Notes under the pieces: generated by a model
Databases searched by the model: none
Seen by the model: only the letters and a program-made list of their open reading frames with translations
What the model was told of the DNA's origin: nothing
From: Impatiens glandulifera
Lineage: Eukaryota > Streptophyta > Magnoliopsida > Ericales > Balsaminaceae
NCBI RefSeq assembly: GCF_907164915.1
Contig: NC_061863.1
Span: 34,073,133-34,137,132 of the forward strand
DNA: 64,000 nt
Reading direction: 5' to 3'
Shown here: one piece after another, positions 44,515 to 56,622 of the stretch
Numbering within the stretch: position 1 is the stretch's first letter
Layout of the letters: each line of letters begins with the position of its first letter
Position numbers and translations under genes: made by a program

Positions 44515-47500
44515 AACTATCCAAGGACTTTGTCTTATCCCATTTCAGGACTCTTTTCTCCATCTTAATCAGCTTCTTTCATTCTTTCTCAATTTTGTCT
44601 TCCGAAATAATTTCATCAAATTGAGTGACTAACCTGTAATTCACCCAGGTGTCGAATATATTGATCTTCTCAGCTGCTTTCGCTTCAACTTGCTCCATCA
44701 TTAGATTGACAATGCAACTAGCCCCCGAAACCTTTTCCAGAATATCTTTAGCAATGCCTTTTCCCTTCCCAAGAACTACGGCTAGTTTGGGAGTGGGCAA
44801 GGTTCTTCGATGGTTATTGTTGGGTCCAATTAGTTTGACTAACGATATTTTGATGATGAACTTGTGTAAAACTTAAAAGAGAATAATGTTAATCCGTCAA
44901 ACTGTTTTTGTGCAGGAGCATCAACATATGATAAGTTAGACTTAGTTTGAAATAGGCTAATTAGATGCGTTGCTAGTTAGATGTGCAATCTAACAGATAC
45001 GTAGTTAGACGTGTAATCTAACAGACACGTAGTTAGACGTGCAGTCTAACAGACACATAGTTAGACGTGCAGTGTAACAAACAAATAGTTAGATGTGCAA
45101 TCTAACAGACACATAGTTAGACGTGCAGTTTAATAATAGACATGTAGTTAGACGTGCACTCTAACATACACGTAGTTAGACGTGCAGTCTAACAAACACG
45201 TAGTTAGATGTGATGTCTAACATACACGTAATTAGACGTGCAGTCTAACAGACACGTAGTTAGACGTGCAGTCTAACAGACACGTAGTTAGACATGCAGT
45301 CTAATAGACACGTAGTTAGACGTGCAGTTTAACAGACACGTAGTTACATGTGCAGTCTAACAGACACATAGTTAGACGTGCTGTCTAACAGATACGTTGT
45401 TAGACGTTCAGTCTAATAAAAACGTAGTTAGACGTGTAGTCTAACAGACACGTAGTTAGACATGCAGTCTATTAGATACGTAGTTAGACGTACAGTCTAA
45501 TAGACACGTAGTTAGACGTGTAGTCTAACAAATACGTAGTTAAACGTGCAATTTAACAGACATGTAGTTAGACGTGTAGTCTAACAGACACGTTGTTAGA
45601 CGTGCAGTTTAACAGACAAATAGTTAGATGTGTAATCTAACAGACACGTAGTTAGACATGTAGTCTAACAGACACGTAGTTAGACGTGTAGGCTAAAAGA
45701 TACGTAATTAGACGTGCAGTCTAACAGATACGTAGTTAGACGTGCATTCTAACAAATGAAAGTTAGATGCTGACGTCTAACTCCTTCAAACAAGTCTGAA
45801 GTGAAACGTAGTTTGACGTGCAGTCTAACTCCATTAGATTTTGTGGTCTAATGGATCTCGCTATTAGACGTGGGCGTCTAACTTCCTTAGACTTGGCAGT
45901 CTAATGCCTCGCTTCAGAAGTTGCTTGAAGTTAGCATCTGTGTACCCACGATCAACTAGATGTATGCTACTCATGCTCCACTGATACGTCCAGATTAGTA
46001 CGACAGCCAGTTGCATCTAATGAATGAATGCCACGTAAATAAATATTCCTTCCACTACTTGTTCCTTGTAGGACAAGTCTATAAGAATATCTGGCGCACT
46101 ACCAGTTCGGTACGGTCACGATCCTTGTGCACAGAGCCTACTGTACTCTTGTACTATGGAGGCTTTCCAATGGGCGCTTGCCACGTTTCAATGCAGAAGA
46201 TTTGACTGTTGGTACATGTCTTCTATTTAAAGATCCTCAAGGACAACGGACGAGCTGCTGGTCTAATACTCCATCTTACGAATTGCTTGCTCACTTTCTT
46301 ACTATCTTGTACATCGTCTTCAAGTGAGAGATAAAATCAAAAATTGTCTAGCTGAGTGATATTTTAAAACATACTGTAAGTTGAACAATGTATGTGCTTT
46401 TCAACAGTTAGCTAGCCAATAAACTGTATTTGATTCAAAGAAGTATAGTGAATCCTTCCGGTGGTTGGAAGAAGGGGTGACATAGGAGAGTTTGCTTCGA
46501 ACATTCATAAACAAACAGTTGTATTATTTACATTTTATCTTCTCTTTTTGAACTAGTTCTTAGGTTCAAACCTGAGCAAACGTTTCCGCACTTGAATCGC
46601 TTCAAGAGTTTGCAAGGGTTTGTGATGAATAGAAAGTGATATTAATCACTAATAGGATTTCTATCAAACCGTTTTTCAGAAGTTGTCATCAATAGTTAGA
46701 CCCCCGTCTTTATTGATTACATCGATACTATCAGTTATGCTAGGATCTCCCCTTGTTTCTCTCATAATTTTTAAAGGGGACAAAGCCTTCTAAATGGCCC
46801 CTTTTGGAAGTATAGACACTACTCCCTTTCCCTTAACGATGGGTTGTTCTTCAGTAGTTTTAATTACAGACGGCTCAACATTCGGCTGAATGATAGCTTG
46901 TTCAGAAGATATAACAACAACAAGAGTTGGAGTAATTACCTACTATGTTTCATCAATAATATTTCTTTTATAAGTAGCCTCATCTGCCACTGATTCATTA
47001 GGAAGGACAGTCGATAGATTCATGTCAAGAAATTCAATATTTGGACCAACTGGTTCAACAGTCGGTCCCTCAACTTGTTCCAACACAGGAACATCAATAT
47101 TAGGCACCGCGGCCAAATGGAAAGATTAAATTACCTTTTCATACTTCTTAGACTCCTTAGACTCCTTAGACGCTTTAGACGTCTTTGTCTGATCAACAAC
47201 AGAACAAGAAGATTTAGCCTACTTCTTCATCGGGTTGGGGGAGGGAGAAAGGGATGAGATTGGAATAGCGGCAATGGGAGGAAAACCTTGTCTTTCCCTA
47301 GAGTCGACTACTTCAAAATCCTTCTTCATCGTACTCTTTTGGCTATTTGTGCTAGCCGGAAATTCCATGACCGATTTGGCTCTTTTAGCCCCGTAAAATG
47401 AATAGAAGTAGCTTGGTGCTTAGACCGAGTAAGTGTCTGACCACCCGTCTGTTGGCTAGATGAGCTAAAAACCATGTCCTTCGTGAGCTTCAATCTCGCA

Positions 47501-48197
47501 AGAGTGCTCTTCACGGAGAAGTTGGTGAATATGTGACTAGGGTTAATAGCCTCACCCTCGCTCATAGGAACACCCAATTGCTCCATAAACTATCCAAGTT
47601 GGACTGAGAAGCCCACACTTTGCTTGTTCCTAGAGTAAACCAACTTGTAGAAATTTGAAAATAACGTAGGTTCCCAGTTGATTGACGTACCTTTAAAGAT
47701 AACTGTCATAAAATCAAAACGGTCCTAGCTGTACAAGTCGAACGAACTTGCCCTTCCCTGAAGAGCCTTCGCCACAATATCGTTTAGAAGAATGAAATGC
47801 GGCTTTAGGGCCTTCTTCTTCCCGTTTAATCTGATTGAACTGCCATCGTTTGAGAGAACTATATGCATTTTCGAAATAAGTTCCGCAGGAAGCACTTTGT
47901 CAAAGGTATGACCCTCCGATAGAAGTTCAAGGAACTCATCATATATAGATTCACCAAATAAAATAAACTTTCCGTTGACCGTTGCCGTTATCGAATCTCC
48001 GACCACGTTCGCTGTCTTGAAAAACTCATGGACCTCCTTTTCGTAGAAATGTAAGAACCGCTGAGATACTTCTGAAGACCAGAGTATTCAAAACAACAAA
48101 ATATATCCATAATGTCTTGTTGATCGAAAGAGTAAACATAGTCAAAATCTACATGCAGGGTGTTGTGACCAAGAGAGATAAGCTTCTTGTCAGCCAT
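44515..48197 (-). pseudogene. Accessory gene, third copy, split by a solo LTR and 3'-truncated
   Basis: Starts ATG 48197 (MADKKLISLGHNTLHVDF), about 111 bp after a TATA box. A shift near 48040 leads to EFLELLSEGHTFD and LNGKKKALKPHFILLNDI (48006-47725), broken by TAG 47725-47727, then INWEPTLFSNFYKLVYS and MEQLGVPMSEGEAI (to 47326), a Ser/Thr/Lys linker, and a hydrophilic middle to 46734. The LTR 44818-46733 interrupts it; beyond it VVLGKGKGIAKDILEKV and KINIFDTWV follow to about 44515, where similarity stops. The coiled-coil and RGG end are missing. Confidence 0.68.
44818..46733 (+). mobile_element. Solo LTR of family 2 inside an accessory gene, perfect target duplication
   Basis: Starts TGTTGGGTCCAATTAG and ends GATACTATCA, 1,916 bp, flanked by GTTAT (44813-44817 and 46734-46738). 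Its U3 array runs about 44970-45760, roughly 28 units of 28 bp, the longest TTAGAC array in the window. TATA-like TCTATTTAAAG is near 46220. Confidence 0.92.
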
Positions 48198-48307
48198 TTT
48201 GAGAGTAGAAGATGAAGATGAACAATATTTCTTAGAGAGAAGGCAGAGAGAAATCTAGGGTTCTTAGAAACTTGATAGCGTAAGGATCCAGAACAAATGC
48301 AAAACTT

Positions 48308-48317
48308 CTTTAAATAG
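48308..48317 (-). promoter_or_regulatory. TATA box of the third accessory gene copy
   Basis: CTATTTAAAG on the minus strand, about 111 bp before ATG 48197. The E2F-like position reads CTTTCCTGCC near 48545-48536, one change from TTTCCCGCC. Confidence 0.5.
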
Positions 48318-48589
48318 AATATGAAAAGTCACAAGTGTAACCGTCACTTTTTGAGAAAGAAAACCCTTGAATTAATGTTTGACGCCTTTTCCCAAAGGTA
48401 GTCATCATTAATTGAGTTTAAACCAAAAAATATTTTAATATTTAAGGGTATATTAAATATTTTCTTTAACATTGAAAGACACGTGTCTTCAAGTTATTCA
48501 AGTTTAGAAAAAACAGCTTTAATATTTGGCAGGAAAGATTGGATGACAACGCATATTGACAATTGTCTTCAATTAATCCAAAGATGAAG

Positions 48590-49125
48590 CGTCTAACTGC
48601 ACACGTAGTTAAACGTCTAACTTGCTTCTACATTTTGGCATTATGTTGGATAGACATCTATTAGACACATGAGTCTATTAGACGCAGGCATCTAACCATG
48701 CTTGTCTTATAGACATCTAGTCGCCTATTAGACGTAGATGTCTAATTACGCTTGAACACCACGTGTTAGACGCGTGTTTGGTTAGACGTGAACGTTTAAT
48801 CACGCTTCTCTTACGGACGTCTAACCGTCTATTAGACTCAGACGTCTAACCTACGTAGGTTTTAAACCAAGACAATTATCCAACACAGAAGCACAAACTG
48901 CCTAAGCAAATATATGTCTAAGTACTTGCTTTTCTTTTAGACGTCCTCGTCTAATAGACCGATTAAAGCTTTTCTCTATGTGCATCTATCTGAACATTTT
49001 AAATATTAAATTTCCCCCTCAATTTATGCATATTTAAAATGAATAAGTGATTTGAGGTCCTCAAGACCAAAAATATTCCATAGGAGTGGCACATGTGCCA
49101 CTTGTTGATCTTCTAGAGCATGTTC
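48590..49125 (-). repeat. Gag-accessory spacer with TTAGAC palindromes, third copy
   Basis: Matches the spacer after gag in the outer element, beginning with ACATGCTCTAGAAGATCAA at the 49125 end, so this fragment starts just after where gag would end. TTAGAC/GTCTAA half-sites and palindromes cluster at 48650-48960. It abuts the next gene copy in opposite orientation. Confidence 0.6.
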
Positions 49126-52100
49126 TCAAAACGGAGGTCCATGAGTTCTTCAAGACGGAGAATGTGGTTGGAGACACGATAACGGCGACTGTGAACGGAA
49201 AGTCTATTTCCTTCAATGAATCAATGTATGCTGAGTTCTTTGAACTACCATTAGAGGGTCACAACTTTAACATTGCGCTTCCAGCCCAAACTATTTCGGA
49301 AATGCAAATCGTCTTATCAAACGATGGCAGTTCGATCAGACTGAACGGGAAGAAGAAAGTCCTGAAGCCCCACTTTATTCTTTTAAATAATATTGTGGTG
49401 AAGGCTCTTCAGGGAAGGGAAGGTTCGTTCGACCTGTATAGCCAAGACCGATTCGACTACATGACGACAATATCAAAAGGTATGTTGATCAACTAGGTGT
49501 CTACCTTGTTTTCAAATCTTTATTAGTTGGTTTATTCAAGGAACAAGCAGAGTGCGGGCTTTTCAGTCCAACTCGGCTAGTTCATGGAGCATCTGGGTGT
49601 TCCTATGGGTGGGGATGAGGCTATTAACCCCTTTCGTATTTTCACTAACTTCTCTGTGAAAGGCACCCTAGCAAGGATGAATCTCTCAAAGGAAATGAAT
49701 CCTGGTTCATCTAGCCAACAGACGAGTGACCATTCGGTCACTCGGTCCAAACGCCAAACTACATCCAACCGCGCAACGAGAGCTAAAAGAGCTAGATCCT
49801 CCGTCATGAGTCTGTTGCTAGTTCTAATAGCCAAAAGAAAGCGCTGAAAAAGGACTTTGGATCAGTCAACTCCATTGATGAAAGGTCTAGACAAGGAAAT
49901 CCTTATTTCGTTGCCATTCATATCTCTTCCTCTTCGCCCTCTCCTTCGGTCAGCCCGATGAAGAAGCGGTCTAGGTTGTCTTCTCCTGCTATTAATCACA
50001 CAAAGTCGTCTAAGGTGACCAAGAAGTCATCTAAGGTAACCTCTCCTATTCCTCCGGCTATAGTGCCAAGTATTGATGTTCCTATGTTAGAACAAGCTGA
50101 AGGACCGACTGTTGAGCCAGTTGGTTCAAATATTGAATGCTTTGACAAGGAATTATCGCCTATCCTCCCTGATAAATTAGTAGCTGATGATGTTACTGAT
50201 AATGTCAATATTATTGCTAAAACAAAGCAGGTAATCCCTCCAACTTCTGCTGTTGTTGTATCCTCCATACAAGCTCTCATTCAGCCGAATGCTGAGACGC
50301 TTATTGATGAAATTGTTAAAGAATCACCCGCTGCTAAGGGAATGGGAATAGTGACTGTACTCCCAGAAGGAGTCATTCCGAAGGCTTGGTATCCTTATAT
50401 AATCATGAGAGCAGTTAGGGGGGCTCCAAGCATCACCATCAAAGAACTTGTACCTACTCCTAAACCAGTTGTAGTTCCTGGAAAGGGAAAAGGCATTGCA
50501 GAAGAAATTATAGAAAAGGTCTTAGAGGCTAATCTTATCTTAAATCTAGTCATGGAACAGGTTGAATCGAAATCTATTGAGAAGATTGAAATCTTCGACA
50601 CCTGGGTGAATCATTGGTTAATCTCGCAATTTGATGAAATTATCTCAAGTGGCGAGATTGAAAAGGAATGGAAGAAATAATCAAGATGGAGAAGAGAGTC
50701 CTAAAATGGGCAAAGACATCTGAGGTCCCTGAAGCCCTCAAAAGAAAGAATCTCGTAGTGTCCAATATTATGGGTCGTGCTCTCTTTCCCCTACTTGAGG
50801 CAATAAAAGCTAACTTCAATCCGCTTGCTAGGGATGCTCTTGCAGAACAAAATGCATTGAAGCGACTCGATTTGGTTATGAATGACTATTGCTCCACAGT
50901 CCTTCAATACATTCATTGCACCGAGTCTTCCCGGTCGAATATGTTTGATGACATGTCTTCTAGTCAAGACGAGCTCATGCAAATCATTGAAGATGATCAG
51001 ATTGTTTCTGAAGAAGAAGAACAGACTTCTGCCCATATCATTGAGTTGGCCAACATATCCTTTGAAGAAAAGCTCTTAATGGCCCAGCATATTGTTGAAC
51101 AGACTCCTGTCTTGGTACAATCTAAAATCAACATAGAAGAGGAGGTAGTTGCCTTTGAAGCTAATTAGACACTCATTCCACAGAAGGAGACATCTGAAGT
51201 GGTTCCTCCTATATCTAAAGTAGAAAAATCTCCATTGGTTGAGGAAGACTCAGCAAAGATAACTGATAAGACACTAGGGTCACAGGCTTAGGGGGAATCC
51301 TTGAAGCAAGTAGATTCAGAGAAGATTCCCTCTACTGAGGAGGAACAATCTGAAAAAATTAGTCATCCTCATCCTCAAAAGAAGCACCAATGAAAGAAAA
51401 TCTTATTCCTTCTCCACCTATTCATCGATCATCCCCCATTATGACATCTGCATACATTGTTGACAATGTTGCTGATCTACCTCTTCACTCTAAGATATTT
51501 TAGAGCGTATTAATCAAGTATGTACAAATATTCTAAATGAACAAGATAAGTCTAAGGATGCATCAAAAGCTCACTCTTCCCCTCCTTAAGATAAAGAACC
51601 AAAACGTTCTTTACAAATAAATGTATATGTGAACTCGATTCGCACTGCTCTAGCTTGTTCCCCAAGTCGTATCTTCGGCTACTCATTCTTCTGATGAAGC
51701 TTCTCATATAAGAGCAAACTTTTGTAATACAATCATGGATGCTTTGAGTTTTATGCAGCATAATATAATGGACATATCATCCAGATTGGCTCATCTTGAA
51801 AAGGGGTCCACTTCAAGTAAAGAAGATGTCTCTTCCATTCTTACCACCCAAAAAGAAACTGAGAAAATTATGAAGCGAAATACATATGAAGTCAACATCC
51901 TTCATACTCAATACAAGAAGCTAGAAAAGAACTTCTTTAAACGACAATCGGATCATCCTGCTGAAGCTAAGACTTTCAACCTGGAGTTTCACCAAGATTT
52001 AAGATCCGCAATTGAACTTATTTAGGCACAAGTAATGGAGATGTCAAACTCATTTATAAGAGTAGAGGATGAGCGACTAGAGCAGGCTGATATAATTGCC

Positions 52101-52405
52101 AGGAAATTTCAAGCTGTAGAAGAGGATGAAGCTGCTGCTGAGAAGGAAATAAATCTTGTTACTGTCGACCTTGATAATGTTAAAAGAGGATGAAGCAAAA
52201 GAGGGAAACGCGATCAAAATCCAAGCGAAAAACTGCTCAAGGAGGCGAGGGCAGCTGTGCACCAGAAAGAAGAGGTCAAGGTCGTGGAGGCGACATAAGT
52301 GGTGGTAGTGGAGGCCGAGCGTTCAATAGATTCCACAACATATTATCTGGAGAACCAATGCTTGAAAGCGGTGCAGATCCAAGAATAAAAAGGGAAGGAC
52401 ACTAA
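49126..52405 (+). pseudogene. Accessory gene, fourth copy, most complete long form, 5'-truncated
   Basis: Lacks the first ~45 codons and promoter. From 49126 it reads VHEFFKTENVVGDTI, LNGKKKVLKPHFILLNNIV, DRFDYMTTISKG, then broken pieces with MEHLGVPMGGDEAI (49584), a Lys/Ser-rich linker (49958 on), VVVPGKGKGIAEEI and KIEIFDTWVNHW (50450-50620), VLKWAKTSEVPEALKRKN (50700), an acidic segment, a coiled coil (51735-52025, FMQHNIMDISSRLAHLEKG), the RLEQADIIARKFQ helix, and a Gly/Arg-rich tail ending DPRIKREGH at 52405. About 1,090 codons, interrupted by several stops. This gives the best view of the full architecture. Confidence 0.7.
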
Positions 52406-52411
52406 ATCTTT

Positions 52412-52655
52412 TTATAGGATCGGCTTTGTCGATAGAGATGGGGGTCTGGCTAAGGATGAAGGCTTATGAAAAACAGTTTGAAAGAAATCATGTTAGAGAT
52501 TTAATTCGCTTTCTATTCTACGCAAACTTGTGTATACACTTGAAACAGATTCAAGGCGAAATTGTTTACTTGGGTTTGAAGCACAAGATGAAATATGAAA
52601 AGATGACAGAAAAGAAGAACACATTAGTTTGTTTATGGATGTTCGGAGAAACTCT
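52412..52655 (-). repeat. Family 2 LTR fragment (R/U5 end only)
   Basis: Matches the last ~240 bp of family 2 LTRs, from ATAGGATCGGC to TTATGGATGTTCGGAG, inverted relative to the adjacent gene; the second base of its terminus is changed. It starts just after the accessory stop codon and is cut off on the right. Confidence 0.75.
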
Positions 52656-53560
52656 TAGTGGAAGAAGGCATACCTGGAGCTTTCTAGAGTTGACATTGTT
52701 ACTCTTGCTCATGAATTTAGGGGTGTCATCCTTTCCTTCTTTAACTAGAGTGTCTTTGTTTTTATGAGTGTTAATGGGGTGTGTGCCCCTCTTTCTTCAG
52801 GTTGGTTATCTGCATCCTAGACATTCTTTGGGTGAGTGGAGCAGGAATTTGATATCTCAAGTGCTTATTTGAGAGAATTGGACAGGCTTAATCCAATGGT
52901 TCACAAAGAAGAGAGATTCCCTACTATAGAATCCTTCATGTTTCTTGATGTTAATTCGAAGTGGCAAAAGTAAACGGATTCTTAATTAGCGAATCAACAA
53001 ACAAGAAATTAGTATAGGTAATATTCTGCAAAATAATAAATGTCTACACAACAAAAAATTGAGAATGTTTTCTGATGTCGACCAAGTTGTCGACCGAGAG
53101 TGCGATCAATATCACTTAAACCCTAACGAAGCTTGTGAATAATTCAGTCGGGGATTCTAAGGCGCTAATGATTGTGCCGTTCATGGCGATCGTGTCGTTT
53201 GTGCCGATCGTGATGTCGATTGTGCAGTTTTGACATTGTCGCTCATGTCGCGGCACTTACAGGGATGCGTGATCAGTACGATTGAAACCCTACTGGCGCT
53301 TGCGAAATAAGAGATTCTACGGCGTTGCCAATCGTGTAGTTCGTGGCGATCGTGTCATTCTTGTCGATCGTGCCGCTCTTTTTGATCATGTCGATCGTAT
53401 TTCATTCAACGAACGACATTTCTTTATTTTCTGGTGATGCGATTGAATTTCTGATTTGTTATTATTGCTAAGTAGAATAATGTGCACGTTCTTGTAAAAG
53501 AATTTGAAGAATATGTAGCCGGAAAATTTCGCTGGAAAGTTCTTGTTGAAAATCTCTAGA
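52656..53560. other. No gene recognised; ~180-bp duplicated segment with CGATCGTG words
   Basis: About 53095-53250 and 53265-53400 are diverged copies (GTCATGGCGATCGTGTCGTT-like words, CCCTAACGAAGCTTG versus CCCTACTGGCGCTTG). No ORF that I would support. Confidence 0.4.
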
Positions 53561-55010
53561 GCTTTTATCTTTTTTATATAAAGTACGTTTATATACGTAC
53601 CTTTTAGGGCATGCTTGGTACGTGCATTTTGTACTCAGGAATGGGAAATGGAATGAATTGACATGTTTGGTTAATGGGTTTGATTCCAAGATATTGATTT
53701 GATTCTCGGATACTCCGTAATCATCCATTCCTTTCTAAATTGGGAGGAATGAATCACATTCCGGAGCCATACAATTTCTCTCTCATTATCTCCACTTTCC
53801 TTTCTCTCTCATAATTATAATTATAATTATAATAATTATTATAATATATATATATATATTCTTTTATAATTATATTATACGTTCTTTTACCATTAACATA
53901 ATAATTTTTTATTTTTTATTAAATAAATAATTTTAATTATTTAAATAATATTAAAGAATTATTTAAATATAATTAATAAATAAAATTTTAATAATAATTA
54001 CAATAACTAATAATAATATAATTTTTTTATATAATTAATTTTAAATGTTATATATTAGTAATAAAATTATAATAAATAAATTAAATAGAAATTATAAAAA
54101 AAATAACAATTCTATTATGAAAATATTATTTAAAAAATATTAAAAAGTTAAATATGAATTATTTTAATAAAAATTGTTATTAAAAAAATTATACCATGTT
54201 ATAATATAGAATTGATTTAAACGGTAATATTTAATCTAAATGTATTTATCCACTATTAATATTTGAAAGATTTTTTCTTATATTATTTATGTTTAATAAA
54301 TAATTTTTTATTTATAATTAGTAGAAAATTTTCATTCAATTTTTTGGATAAGTATTTTTATTTTGAAAAAGTTTAATTAATATAATAAAATATAAGATGT
54401 TTATATTTTATTAAATTATGATATATTTAAAATTTTATATATTTTAAAACATTATGATATAAAAAAATATATTTTATATTTAAATTAAATAAAATATAAT
54501 AACAAAAATTGAAATATTAATACTAATTTAATAACAAAATTATATTTATTATTTTTTCGATAATCCAAACATTATCAATGGGAATGAGAATGATAAATAT
54601 TCTTAACCAAACACTACACTTCTATCAATCATACTCATTCTTATTCCCATTCTCTTATTTGAATCAATCGCCCCTTAATGATTTTTCTAAAATCATTTGG
54701 CGACTCTATTTTTAAATAAATAATATTTTCTTAAATTAATCATGTTTAATTAATTTAAACTGGATTTGAAGTCAAAACCATTTATTATTAAAATTTGAAT
54801 AAAAATTATTATTTTTTACGTAGTTAATTTTGAAAGCCCTCAGGTATTGTCAAAATCTTTTAAAATAACGTTTTATTTTAAAAAGTTGACTAGCATGTAA
54901 ATCAAGGTTGAAACGCATCAAACTTAGAACCACCCCTTATTGCCATGAGTCATCCAAATATGTGATAAGCTTTGAGGGGACCATTCCCGGGGGTTACAAT
55001 AATCAAATTA
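53561..55010 (+). repeat. Dispersed repeat R1, copy 2, carrying a MITE
   Basis: Matches 38460-38860 on both sides of the MITE 53607-54674 (TAAAGTACGTTTATA before, ATTTTTCTAAAATC after). Confidence 0.65.
53607..54674 (+). mobile_element. Harbinger-type (Tourist-like) MITE with TTA target duplication
   Basis: 1,068 bp, starts GGGCATGCTTGGT and ends in CGCCCC (inverted GGGGCGATTGATTCA), flanked by TTA at 53604-53606 and 54675-54677. The related repeat near 38498 lacks the insert and has a single TTA, an empty site. No transposase ORF. GGG-starting ends with TTA duplication suit PIF/Harbinger; the terminal repeats are diverged. Confidence 0.72.
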
Positions 55011-55015
55011 CAATT

Positions 55016-56030
55016 TGATTTTTTAGAAATTCGTTGTTTAAATTAATTTAAAAGATTAATTATTTGAAACAGAGTCGCTAATTAATTTTTGAAAATCAAT
55101 AAAAATGACATATGTGTACAAACGTATTATCCAAAGTTTCTTTTAGTTCGTAGTTTGTTGATACTAGAGAAAAAGGCTTTAGAGCTTCATCCTCCACACC
55201 CGTTTTGAAAACGATCTCTGCTAATAAATTTGGCTTTTCAAAACCGGTTGTATAACATTTTATTTTAACCAATTATTCTTTCGGTCCTAGGCATGCATAG
55301 GTTTTAGCTTTATCTAAAAAATCTAACAATAATTATTTAAATGCTGGTACATGTTGATGATGACGACTAGGGAGGAAAATACCTGAAGAACATTAGTTTA
55401 GAATGCATTATGATTTTAAAATATATCCTAAATAAGTTTTTGACAAAATATTTTTGTGAAAATATCCTAAAATATTTTGAAATCATTTCATAATTTTCTA
55501 GGATTTTTAGAAAATAGTTTAGGGCTCCAAAATTACAAAACTAATTTTGGAATTTTAAAAAAGGAACCAAATAGGCTTTAGGACCAGTGTCCTAGGTCTT
55601 GGGTTTATTTTATCGATCAAGGGTTAGAGCCATCGGTCCTAGGTTAGGAACCTCTTGGTCAGGGCTTATGATCCTCGTTCTAACATATTGGTTATAGTTG
55701 AAAAACTTTGGTCTAGGTGCTAAGGTCTCTAGGTCTTGGGCTAGAATTCTTGGTCGGATGCCAGAATTCTCGGTTGGACCACTCGATCCTAAGTGGAAGT
55801 CATCGATCATGGGTTCGAGAGTTATCGGTCGGTTGTGAGACTCCTTGGTCCTAGGTTAGACCTCTCGGTTCTAGATGAAGAACGTCGGTCGGACCTCTCG
55901 GTCCTGGCTGAAAAGTCTTAGTCGGACATATTGGTCCTGGCTAAGTTTTATTAGTTGGACCTCTCGGTCCTGACCGAAGATCCTCGGTCGAAACTCCCAG
56001 TCCTTAGTTGGACATGTCGCTCTTAAATAA
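55016..56030 (-). repeat. Dispersed repeat R1, inverted copy, with GGTCCT/CTCGGTC block
   Basis: Reverse complement of sequence like 37630-38560: 55500-55560 mirrors 38020-38060 and 55570-56020 mirrors the GACCGAG block. With copy 2 it forms an inverted pair around 55010. Confidence 0.6.
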
Positions 56031-56241
56031 CATCAAAATTGTATGTTTTGAAATTTTGATGGAGGCTTAGATTCTTTGATCAAAGGGCCCAGGTAGCTTT
56101 AAAAATCTCTCATGAACATATATAACATCACTTCAAGGTATCAATTGACTTGGGTGATGATCAATTCGTTCAAAACAATTAGTAGCCAAAACTAGGGTTT
56201 TGGGTTCAAAATTGTTTTGAAGTAACTTCAATGGCGGAGTT

Positions 56242-56622
56242 TTGATTTCTTCTGATTTGAGGCTTGAGATGTTATCTCCTGGATTTAGAATTGTTGAGGA
56301 AGCTTATCGGTTGGATGACTCAAGTGGATCAAATCAGCCAAAATTCATTAATGATATTTTGGCTATTCTTGGATTAACTTGCCTGAATACGCTTGATCAC
56401 AACCTATTGATGTATAGAAGTGATCACAGTGGTAGAGTTATTATTTCACCTTTTGAACAGAGTCAATTCATTGAGAAACGACGAAATTCCATCTTTGAAA
56501 AATCAAAGATAGTTGCGGATGGTTATCTATCCGGTGTCGTAATGAAGACAACGATCGAAGGAAAAAACGACGCCATTTTGGGTGTAAACGCGGACGCTCA
56601 GCGTTTTGTCCGCGTTCCATGA
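56242..56622 (+). other. 126-codon ORF, unrecognised, possibly fortuitous
   Basis: Open from 56242 to TGA 56620-56622, with mixed composition (EEAYRLDDSSGSNQPKFIND, FEQSQFIEKRRNSIFEK). No motif or homologue that I recognise, and no promoter or splice context that I would trust. It lies in repeat DNA. Confidence 0.15.

Noticed and set aside
44970..45760. CRISPR-like array of regularly spaced palindromic repeats
   Set aside because: Units are contiguous with no unique spacers, lie inside plant LTRs, and no cas genes exist here.
53468..53728. 86-codon minus-strand ORF
   Set aside because: Crosses the MITE boundary at 53607 and has no recognisable domain.
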